Shown here one piece after another: positions 1-9,463 of a DNA stretch of 64,000 nt; position 1 is the first letter of the stretch, and each line of letters opens with the position of its first letter. The DNA is from Myxococcus stipitatus (GTDB lineage Bacteria; Myxococcota; Myxococcia; Myxococcales; Myxococcaceae), in contig NZ_JAKCFI010000005.1 of assembly GCF_021412625.1 (NCBI RefSeq), forward strand, positions 310,001 through 374,000, given 5' to 3'. The notes under the pieces were generated by a model that ran no database searches, was not told where the DNA came from, and was given only the letters and a program-made list of their open reading frames with translations. A program made the translations under genes and the position numbers.

Positions 1-113
1 GCTGTCATCCATTCGGTGTTCGCATCATCCGTTCGGGAGGGTTTGCAGGCTCCACCCCCAGGCCACCTTTGGCGCCCACTTGCGCGCCTGCTGGCGCAGA
101 ACGGCGTCCGCCC

Positions 114-2930
114 ATGGTCCCGCACGCTTCGCGCCCGCAGTGGCTCGTGCTCCTCGTCGTCGCGCTGCTCTCGTGTGGAGGCGACCCGGATGCGCCGTCG
201 CGCTCCCGTGCGGGAGGACTCCGGAGCGGCGATGACCTGCTCGACGCCCCCTACCCCGTCGACGACATCGTCGGGGGCAGGCTGGGTGCGGGGCCACGCG
301 AGCTCACGGACGTGGGCGGCATCCTGTTCTTCGCCGCCACGGACCGCGTGCGCGGCACCGAGCTGTTCAGGAGCGACGGCACCGAGGCGGGCACCTTCCT
401 GGTCAAGGACGTCCGCCCCGGCCCCCTGGGCTCGAGCCTCCATTCGCTGCTCCCCCTGGGCGGCACACTCATCTTCGTCGCCGACGACGGCCTCCATGGC
501 GAGGAGCTGTGGATCAGCAACGGGAAGGCCTCGGGGACGCGCCTGCTGAGGGATTTGCGCGAGGGCTCCGTCGGCTCGCACCCTCGCGACCTGGTCCGCA
601 TGGGCGAGTTCGTCTACTTCGTCGCCGACGACGGCGTCACGGGCGAGGAGCTCTGGAGGACGAACGGGACGCCAGAGGGGACGTCCCTCGTGAGGGACAT
701 CGTCCCGGGAGCCGAGCATGCGACGCCGCTGGACATCACCCTCGTCGGAGAGCGGCTCTACTTCTTCGTCGACCACGCCCTGTGGCGCAGCGACGGAACC
801 CTCGAGGGGACGCGGCTCCTTCGCTCCTTCGAGATGCCTCCCCACGTCGACCTCTCCCCCCGCGCCCTCACCGCCGTGAACGGCCGGCTCCACTTCTTCA
901 TGGAATACGTCCAGGAGGACGCCACCCAGGACACCCCTCCCGCCCCCTTCTCGCTCTGGACCAGCGACGGCACCGAGGCGGGCACCGTGATGCTCGCGGA
1001 GCTGGGACGCCCCGTCCTCGGAGGCCCCCTGCGCGCCGCCGCCGCGGACGACCTGCTCTTCTTCGTGACCGGCTCCCCCGAGCATGGCGACGAACTCTGG
1101 CGAAGCGATGGCACCCGCGCGGGGACCTTCCTCGTCCGGGACATCGCGCCGGGCCCCGACAGCGCCAACCCCCGGGAGCTCACCGCCCTGGATGGACGCA
1201 TCTACTTCTCCGCCTGGACCCCGGAGTCCGGCGACGAGCTGTGGCGCAGCGACGGGACGGAGGCCGGCACGCAGCTCGTCAAGGACCTCCAACCAGGACC
1301 GGACGGGTCTGCGCTCGCGTTCCTCCGGGCCCACCGGGGGCGGCTCTATTTCTCCGCGCACGAGCCCGACAAGGGACACGAGCCCTGGAGCAGCAATGGA
1401 ACCGGCCGGGGCACCTCGCGGCTCGCGGACATCGCCGAGGGCGCCGACTCGTCCTGTGCCCGCGAGTTCACCGCCAGCGGCCGGCGCATCTTCTTCACCG
1501 CGAACGAGCGCGCGCTCGGCGCGGAGCTCTGGGCCTGGGACGAGGGCTATGCCTTCCGTGTCTTCACCCGACGCCCCCCCTGGGTCACCGCCGCGAACGA
1601 CGACGGCCCCTTCGCGGGGGAGGGTGCCCAGCTCGTCCAGGACCTGCGCCCGGGCCCCCTCGGCGCGGGGACGACGGCCTGGGCGCCGCTGGGAGGGCGC
1701 CTCGTGTTCGACGCGGACAACGGCAGCGTCGGACTGGAGCCCTGGGTGAGCGACGGCACCTCCCTGGGCACCCGCCTGCTGCTGGACCTCCGTCCGGGGC
1801 CCGCGGCGTCATCCCCCTCCGACTTCCTCACGCTCGGCGGGCGCGTGCTCTTCTTCGCCAACGACGGCCGCTCCGGCCGTGAGCCGTGGCGCACCGACGG
1901 CACCCCCGCCGGGACGGTCCTGGTCAAGGACATCCACGGTGGCGCCGGGGACGGGAAGGGCGCCGGCGCCCCCGTCGTCGTCGGAGGCGTCGCCTACTTC
2001 AATGGCCGGGACAGCACGCACGGCGAGGAGCTGTGGCGCACCGATGGGACGGCCACCGGCACCTTCCTCGTCAAGGACCTGGTGCCCGGCGCGGAGGGCA
2101 GCGCCCCGCGACAACTGACGGCCGTGGGCAACCGCGTCTTCTTCATCGCCCGCTCCCCCGCGACTGGCTACGAGCTGGCGGTCAGCGACGGCACTGCCGC
2201 CGGCACCTTCCTCGTCAAGGACATCCGCCCCGGCATCGCCGGCGCGCATCCCTCCGCGCTGACCGAGCTCGGCTCCCGCGTCCTCTTCACGGCCGACGAC
2301 GGCGTCCACGGACAGGAGCCGTGGCTCAGCGATGGCACGCCCGCGGGCACCGTGCTCCTGCGCGACCTGTGGCCCGGCCCGGAGGGCTCCGCGCCGGACA
2401 GCTACACCGTGGCCTCCGGCAAGGCCGTCTTCGTCGCGTCGACGCCCACCCAGGGCCGCGAGCCCTGGCTCACGGACGGCACGCCCGCCGGGACGAAGCT
2501 CGTCCTCGACATCTTCCCGGGTCCGCAGGGCTCCTATCCCCTCTGGCTCAGTGCCCTGTGGGGCAGCGTCCTCTTCGCGGCGGACGACGGACGCCGCGGC
2601 GTCGAGCTGTGGCGCGCGAGCACCTCCACGGGCGCGGCCGAGCTGGTGAAGGACCTGCGCCCGGGCCCCGCCTCCTCCGAACCCCGGTGGCTGACCGGGG
2701 TGGGCCACTCCCTCCTCTTCCACGCGGACAACGGAACGACGGGCGCGGAGCTGTGGGAGACCACGGGCGTGGTCGCGGGCACCGCGCTGCGACAGGAGCT
2801 GGCCCCAGGACGGCTCGGCTCGCTCCCCTACGCCTTCTCGCGCGTGGGTCCGAAGGTCTTCTTCCTCGCGGACGACGGCGCGCAGGGCATCGAGTGGTGG
2901 GTCGTCATCCTCCCACCCCTGCTCCCCTGA
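114..2930 (+). CDS. ELWxxDGT-repeat lipoprotein
   Basis: This 938-residue protein is almost entirely a tandem array of about 17 units of roughly 45 residues. Each unit carries a version of ELW-x2-DGT-x-AGT-x2-VKDI-x-PG followed by a short hydrophobic strand and a DDG turn. The family is common in myxobacteria and is thought to form a beta-propeller or beta-helix-like surface protein; its function is unknown. The ATG at 114 is preferred because it gives a clean lipoprotein signal (hydrophobic LVLLVVALLSC, lipobox LLSC). An in-frame ATG at 69 would add 15 charged residues before it. Unit 9 is degenerate (an insertion after ELWAWDEG) and the last units drift from the consensus. The C terminus ends directly after a final partial unit. 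Nothing suggests an enzyme, and no operon partner is visible. Confidence 0.9.
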   Translation: MVPHASRPQWLVLLVVALLSCGGDPDAPSRSRAGGLRSGDDLLDAPYPVDDIVGGRLGAGPRELTDVGGILFFAATDRVRGTELFRSDGTEAGTFLVKDVRPGPLGSSLHSLLPLGGTLIFVADDGLHGEELWISNGKASGTRLLRDLREGSVGSHPRDLVRMGEFVYFVADDGVTGEELWRTNGTPEGTSLVRDIVPGAEHATPLDITLVGERLYFFVDHALWRSDGTLEGTRLLRSFEMPPHVDLSPRALTAVNGRLHFFMEYVQEDATQDTPPAPFSLWTSDGTEAGTVMLAELGRPVLGGPLRAAAADDLLFFVTGSPEHGDELWRSDGTRAGTFLVRDIAPGPDSANPRELTALDGRIYFSAWTPESGDELWRSDGTEAGTQLVKDLQPGPDGSALAFLRAHRGRLYFSAHEPDKGHEPWSSNGTGRGTSRLADIAEGADSSCAREFTASGRRIFFTANERALGAELWAWDEGYAFRVFTRRPPWVTAANDDGPFAGEGAQLVQDLRPGPLGAGTTAWAPLGGRLVFDADNGSVGLEPWVSDGTSLGTRLLLDLRPGPAASSPSDFLTLGGRVLFFANDGRSGREPWRTDGTPAGTVLVKDIHGGAGDGKGAGAPVVVGGVAYFNGRDSTHGEELWRTDGTATGTFLVKDLVPGAEGSAPRQLTAVGNRVFFIARSPATGYELAVSDGTAAGTFLVKDIRPGIAGAHPSALTELGSRVLFTADDGVHGQEPWLSDGTPAGTVLLRDLWPGPEGSAPDSYTVASGKAVFVASTPTQGREPWLTDGTPAGTKLVLDIFPGPQGSYPLWLSALWGSVLFAADDGRRGVELWRASTSTGAAELVKDLRPGPASSEPRWLTGVGHSLLFHADNGTTGAELWETTGVVAGTALRQELAPGRLGSLPYAFSRVGPKVFFLADDGAQGIEWWVVILPPLLP

Positions 2931-3031
2931 CCCGCCCCGTCTGTCGGAAATCTTCGGGAATAAGGCCGCGCGCCAACCGTTGGAATGGGGTTGCGCTTAT
3001 TCTCGTTCCATTTGCAGGGGAGACCTTTGCC

Positions 3032-3448
3032 ATGACCAGCGAGCAGTCCCTCATCGTGACGGAAACCGACCTGGAGCGTCTGCGCCAGGTCATCGACCAC
3101 CATGGAGGGGGCCGGATGGCCGAGCTCGCGGAGATGCTGGACGCGGAGCTGTCCCGGGCGGAGGTCGTCGCCTCGGAGACAGTTCCGCCCACCGTCGTGA
3201 CGATGAACAGCACGGTCCGCTTCGAGGACACCCAGACGGGCGAGCAGCGCGAGGTGACGCTCGTCTACCCGAAGGACGCGCGCAGCGACGAAGGCCGCAT
3301 CTCCGTGCTCGCCCCCATCGGCAGCGCCCTCATCGGGCTGTCCGTGGGCCAGACCATCGCCTGGCCGCTGCCCGGTGGCCGCACCAAGCAGCTGCGCATC
3401 GTCGCCGTGCCCTACCAGCCCGAGGCCGCGGGGCACTACCACCTCTGA
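3032..3448 (+). CDS. rnk: Rnk-like nucleoside diphosphate kinase regulator (GreA C-terminal fold)
   Basis: A 138-residue protein with a short N-terminal helical segment and a C-terminal GreA/GreB-type FKBP-like domain. The latter shows the typical series NSTVRFED, VTLVYPKDA, ISVLAPIGSALIGL and a final IVAVPYQPE. The length matches Rnk proteins, which bind RNA polymerase in competition with Gre factors and affect nucleotide pools. Here the coiled-coil is too short to reach the polymerase active site, so transcript cleavage activity is unlikely. The ATG follows a purine-rich ribosome site (GGGGAG, about 3016-3021). A strong hairpin lies just after the stop. I am confident of the family; the exact cellular role in this organism is inferred. 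Confidence 0.88.
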   Translation: MTSEQSLIVTETDLERLRQVIDHHGGGRMAELAEMLDAELSRAEVVASETVPPTVVTMNSTVRFEDTQTGEQREVTLVYPKDARSDEGRISVLAPIGSALIGLSVGQTIAWPLPGGRTKQLRIVAVPYQPEAAGHYHL

Positions 3449-3461
3449 CGCGCCTTGAGTC

Positions 3462-3491
3462 CGGGTGCCCGTCCCTCCCGACGGGCACCCG
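3462..3491. terminator. bidirectional hairpin terminator between rnk and parA-like gene
   Basis: A perfect 12-bp inverted repeat (CGGGTGCCCGTC / GACGGGCACCCG) with a 6-nt loop sits in the 51-bp space between two convergent genes. It lacks a long T tract, as usual at this GC content, but its place between two stop codons supports a shared terminator. Confidence 0.65.
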
Positions 3492-3499
3492 CGGCGGCC

Positions 3500-4264
3500 T
3501 CAGCGCAGGCCCACGCGCTTCGCCAGCTCCTGGGCCAGGGCGCGCAACTCCTCGACGCCGGGCGCCGTGGGGCTCGTGTCGAAGACGACCTCGTAGCCCA
3601 GGCCCGCCTGGTTGATGGATTCCGAGCGCGGGATTCGCGCGCGCAGCACCGGCACCGTGGAGTCCTTCAGCGCCTCCTCCATGGCCACGTTGGTGGCCGT
3701 GGTGCGGCGATCCCACAGGTTCACCACCGCCACCAGCTCGCCGCCCTGCTGCTCGCGGATGTCCCGCCACGCGGCCTCGATCTCCCCCAACCCCTGGAGC
3801 GCGAACGCGCCCGTGGGCACCGGCGCGACGACGAGGTCCGAGAAGCCCAGCACCGCCTCCGTGTACGCGCCGATGCTCGGCGGCGTGTCCGCGATGATGA
3901 CGTCCGGCGTCCAGCTCAGCGTCTTCAGCGCGCGGGGGATGGCCTGGAGCCGGTGCCCCCACTGGAACAGCTCCCGCTCCATCGCCGCCATGCGCGGCGA
4001 GGCTGGAGCGATGAAGAGGCTCGGCCGCTTCGGAGAGGCCACCACCACCTCGTCCAGCCGATGACGCGGCCTTGGCCCCAGCGCGTCCGCCACGCAGGGG
4101 CCGTCCCGCGTCTCCAACCCCAGCACCAGCGACGCATGCGCCTGCGGGTCCAGGTCCAACAGCAGCACCCGCTTGCCGGCATCCGCCAGCGCCGCCGCGA
4201 CGTGCGCGCACAACGTCGTCTTCCCCACGCCGCCCTTGATGGTGCAGAACGCAATCAGCGCCAT
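3500..4264 (-). CDS. ParA/MinD-family ATPase
   Basis: A 254-residue P-loop ATPase of the ParA/Soj class. The deviant Walker A box KGGVGKTT is at residues 10-17 and the Walker A' region LLLDLDPQAHAS at about 34-45. The Walker B-like strand is VIIADTPPS, with the VAPVPTGAFAL segment after it. Family members dimerise on ATP and position DNA or protein cargo on the nucleoid. No ParB or parS-like gene neighbours it, so it is not the main chromosome partition pair and probably positions another cargo (inference). The ATG at 4264 begins directly with the MALIAFCTIKGGVGKT strand, which leaves little doubt about the start. Confidence 0.92.
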   Translation of the reverse strand: MALIAFCTIKGGVGKTTLCAHVAAALADAGKRVLLLDLDPQAHASLVLGLETRDGPCVADALGPRPRHRLDEVVVASPKRPSLFIAPASPRMAAMERELFQWGHRLQAIPRALKTLSWTPDVIIADTPPSIGAYTEAVLGFSDLVVAPVPTGAFALQGLGEIEAAWRDIREQQGGELVAVVNLWDRRTTATNVAMEEALKDSTVPVLRARIPRSESINQAGLGYEVVFDTSPTAPGVEELRALAQELAKRVGLR

Positions 4265-4481
4265 GACCCCGTCCTATACCGGATCTCCCACGCGGGCGAC
4301 CGCGCCTCGGTGAGGCCCGCCAGGCCCCATGGCCGCCCCGCCACGAGCCGCACCAGGAGCAGCAAATCCAGCAAGTCGAGATGCCCCGTTCTGGCCAGGG
4401 CGCCCCATCCAGGGGCGCTCCATTCTGGTGCAGTCCCGGAGTACGTCAGACCTCTCCTCAATAATTCCGAAGGGTTGGAGT

Positions 4482-4496
4482 TGGCACTTCCCGTGC
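4482..4496 (+). promoter_or_regulatory. candidate sigma-54 promoter (-24/-12)
   Basis: TGGCACTTCCCGTGC matches the sigma-54 consensus TGGCAC-N5-TTGC at all positions but one. The GG and GC dinucleotides are separated by exactly 10 bases. The predicted start point near 4508 leaves a leader of about 47 nt to the ATG at 4555. The operon it would drive includes a sigma-54 activator (5407-6996). Confidence 0.5.
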
Positions 4497-4506
4497 TCGA
4501 GCACGG
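4491..4506. promoter_or_regulatory. 16-bp perfect palindrome overlapping the -12 element
   Basis: CCGTGCTCGAGCACGG is a perfect 16-bp palindrome that covers the -12 box and the predicted transcription start of the sigma-54 promoter candidate. A dimeric repressor bound here would block the promoter. It could equally be chance in GC-rich DNA. Confidence 0.35.
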
Positions 4507-4554
4507 AGACACGAGGCGTCCCCAGGATGCCTCTCCCTTTCAAGGAGACTCATC

Positions 4555-5394
4555 ATGGATATCCGGTTTTACGGCGTTCGCGGAAGCATCGCGGTGTCTG
4601 GCTCGCGCATCGGTGGCAACACCGCGTGCGTGGAGGTGACGAGCCAGGGCCACCGGCTCATCCTCGACGCGGGCACGGGCATCCGCGCGCTGGGGGAGGC
4701 CATGATGCGCGAGGGCCCGCCGCACCAGGTCTCGATGTTCTTCTCGCACCTGCACTGGGACCACGTGCAGGGCTTCCCCTTCTTCACGCCCGCGTACCTG
4801 CCGACGTCGGAGCTGACGCTGTACGGCCCCGGGGCCAACGGGGCGCAGGCGCTCCAGGCGGAGCTGGCCGCGCAGATGCAGCCGCCGCACTTCCCGGTGC
4901 CGCTGTCCATCATGCGCTCGCGCATGGACTTCCGCTCCGCGCTGCACGCGCGCCCCGTGGAGGTGGGGCCCTTCAAGGTGACGCCCATCGACGTGCCGCA
5001 CCCGCAAGGCTGCCTGGCGTATCGCGTGGAGGCGGAGGGGCACTCGTTCATCTACGCCACCGACGTGGAGGTGTGCATGAAGGACCTGTCTCCGGAGGTC
5101 GCGCGCCTGTTCGAGGGCGCGGACGTGCTGTGCCTCGACGCGCAGTACACGCCGGAGGAGTACGAGGGCGTGCGGGGCATCTCCAAGAAGGGCTGGGGCC
5201 ACTCGACGATGATGGACGCGGCGGGCGTGGCGAAGACGGTGGGCGCGCGGCGGCTGTGCCTGTTCCACCACGACCCGGCGCACACGGACGAGGTCCTCGA
5301 GGACATGGCGGAGCAGGCCCGCGCCGTGTTCCCGGTGGTCGAGCCGGCGCGCGAGGGACAGCGCCTGGTGCTGGGCCGCGCGGCCAGCGCGTGA
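4555..5394 (+). CDS. MBL-fold metallo-hydrolase
   Basis: A 279-residue metallo-beta-lactamase-fold protein. Visible metal-site motifs are the HLHWDH box (HxHxDH, about residues 64-69), a downstream His in VPHPQG, Asp in YATDVE and His near the C terminus in LFHHDP. The start MDIRFYGVRGS and the GGNTACVEV strand are typical of the beta-lactamase_B_2 subgroup related to RNase Z and phosphodiesterases. The substrate cannot be told. The gene lies 12 bp upstream of a GAF/sigma-54 activator gene, presumably in one operon. In related proteobacteria MBL proteins of this kind often accompany signalling genes, so a cyclic-nucleotide or phosphodiester substrate is possible but unproven. Confidence 0.88.
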   Translation: MDIRFYGVRGSIAVSGSRIGGNTACVEVTSQGHRLILDAGTGIRALGEAMMREGPPHQVSMFFSHLHWDHVQGFPFFTPAYLPTSELTLYGPGANGAQALQAELAAQMQPPHFPVPLSIMRSRMDFRSALHARPVEVGPFKVTPIDVPHPQGCLAYRVEAEGHSFIYATDVEVCMKDLSPEVARLFEGADVLCLDAQYTPEEYEGVRGISKKGWGHSTMMDAAGVAKTVGARRLCLFHHDPAHTDEVLEDMAEQARAVFPVVEPAREGQRLVLGRAASA

Positions 5395-5406
5395 GGGGGC
5401 GGCCCC

Positions 5407-6996
5407 ATGGCTGTCGAATGTTATGGTGGGAGCACGGCGTTCGTGCTCCCGCCGCTGCCCACCATGCCCTCCCCCACGGACGTCACCCAGGTCTTGTTGC
5501 CCTTCGGCGGACTCGTCGGGCGCGAGGTCGACCTGGACGCCTTCCTCCAGACGTTGATGGACCGCATCGCGGCCACGATGCAGGCGGACCGGGGCACGCT
5601 GTGGCTGTTGGACCCGGCGCGGCGGGAGCTGTTCAGCCGCGCCGCCCACCTGCCGGAGGTGTCGCAGATCCGCGTGAAGCTGGGCCAGGGCGTGGCGGGC
5701 ACTGTGGCCGAGCAGGGCCGCCCCATCAACATGCCCGACCCGCGGGGTGAGCACCGCTTCTACGCGGACATCGACCGGATGACGGGCTACCGCACCAACA
5801 GCCTGCTGGCGGTGCCGCTGCGCGACGCGGACGGCGCGCTCTACGGCGTGCTCCAGGTGCTCAACCGGCGCGGCGGCGAGCACTTCTCCGAGGACGAAGG
5901 CGCGCGGCTGGAGGCCATCGCCTCGCAGGTGAGCACCGCGCTGCAGAGCACCAGCCTCTACCAGGAGCTGCAGCGCGCCAAGGACCAGCCCCAGGCCCCC
6001 GTCGGCTACTTCTTCAACCGCATCATCGGCGAGTCCCCCCAGCTCCAGGCCATCTACCGGCTGGTGCGCAAGGCCGCGCCCACGGACGCCACGGTGCTGC
6101 TGCGCGGGGAGAGCGGCAGCGGCAAGGAGCTGTTCGCCCGCGCCGTGCACGTCAACGGGCCGCGCCGGGACAAGCCCTTCGTCAAGGTGGACTGCGCGGC
6201 GCTGCCGGCGACGCTCATCGAGAACGAGCTGTTCGGCCACGAGCGAGGCGCCTTCACCGGCGCGGACCACCGCGTGCCCGGCAAGTTCGAGGCGGCCGAC
6301 GGCGGCACGGTGTTCATCGACGAGATTGGCGAGCTGCCCCTGCCCGTGCAGGGCAAGCTGCTGCGCGTCCTCCAGGACCGGGAGTTCGACCGCGTGGGAG
6401 GCACGCAGGCGGTGAAGGTCGACGTGCGCATCGTCGCCGCCACGCACCGGGACCTGGCCCGCATGGTGGCCGAGGGCCGGTTCCGCGAGGACCTCTACTA
6501 CCGCATCAAGGTCGTGGAGGTGGTGCTGCCTCCGCTGCGCGAGCGCGGCGCCGAGGACATCGAGCGACTGACGCGCCACTTCATCGCCACCGCGGCCCGA
6601 CGCCACAGGTTGCCCCCACCCCGCCTCCACCCCACCGCCCTGGAGCGGCTCAAGCACTACCGTTGGCCCGGCAACGTGCGCGAGCTGGAGAACTGCATCG
6701 AGAGCGCCGTCGTGCTCTGCGAGGGAGAGATTCTCGAGGAGCACCTGCCTCTCCCCACCGTGGACCGGCCCCTCCCGGCCCCGGGAGCGACGACGCCCCC
6801 CACCTCCGTCTCCCCCGCACGCGCGAGTCCCGCCGAGCCGGGCCTGCTCCCCCTGGCGGAGGTGGAACGTCGCCATATCCTTCACGTCCTGGACGCGGTG
6901 AAGGGCAACCGCACCGCCGCCGCCAAGGTCCTCGAAATCGGGCGCAACACCCTGGCGCGCAAGCTCAAGGAGTACGGGCTCGGCGACGAGGTCTGA
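5407..6996 (+). CDS. sigma-54-dependent activator with GAF sensor domain
   Basis: A 529-residue enhancer-binding protein. The N-terminal GAF domain spans about residues 42-185. The AAA+ domain starts near 205, with Walker A GESGSGKE at 234-241, the sigma-54 contact loop GAFTGA at 281-286 and Walker [10 protein letters not shown] at 301-309. A Fis-type helix-turn-helix lies at about 485-525 ([21 protein letters not shown]). All parts needed to open a sigma-54 promoter are intact. Activity is probably controlled by a small ligand or redox signal bound by the GAF domain rather than by phosphorylation, as there is no receiver domain. The ATG at 5407 has a GAGGGGG ribosome site; an internal ATG at 5464 has none. 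It shares an operon with the MBL hydrolase upstream. Confidence 0.95.
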   Translation: MAVECYGGSTAFVLPPLPTMPSPTDVTQVLLPFGGLVGREVDLDAFLQTLMDRIAATMQADRGTLWLLDPARRELFSRAAHLPEVSQIRVKLGQGVAGTVAEQGRPINMPDPRGEHRFYADIDRMTGYRTNSLLAVPLRDADGALYGVLQVLNRRGGEHFSEDEGARLEAIASQVSTALQSTSLYQELQRAKDQPQAPVGYFFNRIIGESPQLQAIYRLVRKAAPTDATVLLRGESGSGKELFARAVHVNGPRRDKPFVKVDCAALPATLIENELFGHERGAFTGADHRVPGKFEAADGGTVFIDEIGELPLPVQGKLLRVLQDREFDRVGGTQAVKVDVRIVAATHRDLARMVAEGRFREDLYYRIKVVEVVLPPLRERGAEDIERLTRHFIATAARRHRLPPPRLHPTALERLKHYRWPGNVRELENCIESAVVLCEGEILEEHLPLPTVDRPLPAPGATTPPTSVSPARASPAEPGLLPLAEVERRHILHVLDAVKGNRTAAAKVLEIGRNTLARKLKEYGLGDEV

Positions 6997-7121
6997 CCTC
7001 GCCCCCTGTTTCCCGGCTCGCCCCGCCAGGTCCGGATAGCCTCTCGAAGCCGACAGGGCGTGCCTCCTGGGACAACCTGGAGCATGCTGGGGCCATCCAT
7101 GCAGGTGCAGGGGGACCCCAC

Positions 7122-9452
7122 ATGAAGGTCATCGAAGCGCTGGTGAAGTTGCCGGATGAGCTGGCGGCGAAGATTCCAGACGTGAAGCTCCAGGACCAGG
7201 ACATCCGGGTCACCGTCGCGCAGGAGAGCTTCACGCGGGAGAACATCCTCCCGCCCAAGCTGAGCCTGGCGGACTTCACGCTGTCGTTCGAGGCCACGGC
7301 GGAGGCCACCGTCCGCAACTTCAACTCTCCCGGCGACGTGGACGAGAACGGCGTGGTGGGCGAGCCCGCGCCGGCCGGGGCCCCGCTGGGCTCCACCGCG
7401 CCGCGCCCGCAGCTGCTGCTGGGGGGCGACACGGGCTGGATGCGCTATCAGGCCACGGCGCGCATCAAGGCGGCGGGTGGGGGCTCGCTGTCCTTCGTGT
7501 CCGCCCATGGCAGGAGCGAGCTGTCCGCCACGCTCAGCGACTACCGGGCCCACCCGCTGGGACGCAACATGCGCGAGGCGGCTCGCGAGGACCTGGCCCA
7601 GCCGCGCCTGCTGGCGCTCTCCACCGACCTGACCAAGCTGGGCACCGGCGACGCCATGGCGTGGCAGGTCCGGGGCGTGCTCGAGACGGGGCTGGAGCTG
7701 GGCTGGTCCGACATGTTCACCACGAACCTGGCGGACCTGGCGTATGTCCGCAACAGCGAGCTCATCCAGCTCAAGTCGTCGATCGCGGCGCTGGTGCGCG
7801 CGCGGGTGTCGCTCACCGACGACTACCAGCTGATCTTCTCGCGCCCGAGCCCGGGACGCATCCAGCTGACGGTGCGCAAGGCGAAGTCCCACGAGGCCGC
7901 CGCGGGCGCGGGGCTGGGCATCCACGTCTCCTTCGCCGAGCCCGAGGCGGTGAAGCAGCGGCTGCACGAGGTGCTCACCGCGCTCGCGGGCCAGGCCGAG
8001 GCGAAGGTCGAGGAGTGGATCGACAAGGCCATCCGCAAGGTGTTGTCGCCCGAGGAGGAGGCGCTGCTGCGCGCCGTGCTGGAGCGGCTGGGGTTGGATC
8101 CGCAGCTGGCGCGGCTCGACCACCTGAAGCAGGAGTGGGAGGACTTCAAGAAGAAGGTGGAGGGCTCGCTGGAGAAGGTCGTGAAGTCGAAGGTCTCCGC
8201 CGCCTTCCAGCACGAGTACCTGCGCATCTCCGAGTCCTCGTCGCTGTTGGAGGTGGAGCTGGACGAGGCCACGGCGCTGCGCTTCCACGGCTCGCTGCTG
8301 CGCGGCAGCCTGGTGGACCTGATCGCCCACCTGCGCGACCCGGCGAACGCGGGCACCTTCACGTTGAGGAACTACCTCAACACGGCGTCCTTCACCCTCC
8401 AGAACACGGTGGGCTTCTCGCTCAGCCTGGGGTCCTTCGAGGTGCTCAAGTCGCGCAACACGCTGCGCCAGACGTGGGTCTCCCAGGAGAACACGGAGGG
8501 CGCGCGGCGACAGTCCTTCCTGGGGCAGCGCGCGTACGAGGACGCGTGGATGGGGCACCGCAACCGCTGGGTGGTGGACTTCCAGGCGGACATGGAGTCG
8601 TTCTCCGCCGCGCCCGCGGCGTCCGACTTCCGCTTCGGCCTGCACCTGCTGCTGTGGGGACAGAAGAAGAAGCTCACGCGCGAGGAGCTCCAGCAGGCGG
8701 TGGATGACGCCGTCGTCTGGGGCGTGCTCGACGCCAACGACGCGCTCACCGTGACGAGCACGCTCGAGGCCTACATCGGCAGGACGGACGTGGCGACCCA
8801 GCTGGAGCTCAAGGTGGCCGACGACATGATTCGCGACGTCGTGCCCTGGCTCCAGACGTTCGACGTGAAGCTGTTCTCGCGCGCCCTGGCGCGCGCCATG
8901 CCGTGGAGCCCCCAGACGGCCCGGACGTCGGCGGAGTTCCGCAAGCTCGTCTATGCGCCCATCTGGGAGCTGTACCTCACGGAGGTGCTGAACAAGGGCA
9001 GCATCCTGTCCGGGGACCTGTCGCCCACTCGCGCCGCGGAGATCGCCGCCTGGGTCATCACCAAGGACCCCACGGTGAAGCAGCTCGCGTCCGACCTGCT
9101 GCTGAAGGAGAAGACGTGGCAGCCGGGCGGCGGCAACTTCAGCTTCGCCGAGATCACCGACAAGAACCGCAACACGCTGGGCAAGTGCCGCCGCTTCGTG
9201 GATGGCATGGTGCGGTTCAACCGCTCCATCGAGGAGAGCCGCAGCGGGGAGGAGCTGCGCACGGTGTTCAGCGACCTGGAGGGTCTGTGGAACACCGGCT
9301 TCCACCTGCGCGCGGCGGGCGCCTTGCTGGCGGAGGTCGCGCGAGGGACACCGCGCGGGCTCGGCGGCATCGAGCGCACCTTCACCGTGCGGATCGCGGA
9401 CAGCCAGGAGCAGCTCGTGTTCTCGACGGCCGCGGGACCGAAGTCGCCGTAG
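7122..9452 (+). CDS. large hypothetical protein
   Basis: A 776-residue protein I do not recognise. It has no signal peptide or membrane segment and starts MKVIEALVKLPDELAAKIPD. Its first third is rich in beta-strand-like sequence. A long charged helical stretch at about residues 310-360 (EEALLRAVLERLGLDP through EDFKKKVEGSLEKVVKSKV) probably forms a coiled coil. The C-terminal third is again mixed alpha/beta. The composition is that of a soluble cytoplasmic or cargo protein. Codon use (strong third-position GC) supports a real gene throughout. It stands alone, 125 bp after the sigma-54 activator and ending shortly before a block of palindromic repeats. Confidence 0.85.
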   Translation: MKVIEALVKLPDELAAKIPDVKLQDQDIRVTVAQESFTRENILPPKLSLADFTLSFEATAEATVRNFNSPGDVDENGVVGEPAPAGAPLGSTAPRPQLLLGGDTGWMRYQATARIKAAGGGSLSFVSAHGRSELSATLSDYRAHPLGRNMREAAREDLAQPRLLALSTDLTKLGTGDAMAWQVRGVLETGLELGWSDMFTTNLADLAYVRNSELIQLKSSIAALVRARVSLTDDYQLIFSRPSPGRIQLTVRKAKSHEAAAGAGLGIHVSFAEPEAVKQRLHEVLTALAGQAEAKVEEWIDKAIRKVLSPEEEALLRAVLERLGLDPQLARLDHLKQEWEDFKKKVEGSLEKVVKSKVSAAFQHEYLRISESSSLLEVELDEATALRFHGSLLRGSLVDLIAHLRDPANAGTFTLRNYLNTASFTLQNTVGFSLSLGSFEVLKSRNTLRQTWVSQENTEGARRQSFLGQRAYEDAWMGHRNRWVVDFQADMESFSAAPAASDFRFGLHLLLWGQKKKLTREELQQAVDDAVVWGVLDANDALTVTSTLEAYIGRTDVATQLELKVADDMIRDVVPWLQTFDVKLFSRALARAMPWSPQTARTSAEFRKLVYAPIWELYLTEVLNKGSILSGDLSPTRAAEIAAWVITKDPTVKQLASDLLLKEKTWQPGGGNFSFAEITDKNRNTLGKCRRFVDGMVRFNRSIEESRSGEELRTVFSDLEGLWNTGFHLRAAGALLAEVARGTPRGLGGIERTFTVRIADSQEQLVFSTAAGPKSP

Positions 9453-9463
9453 CGCCCAGCCGA

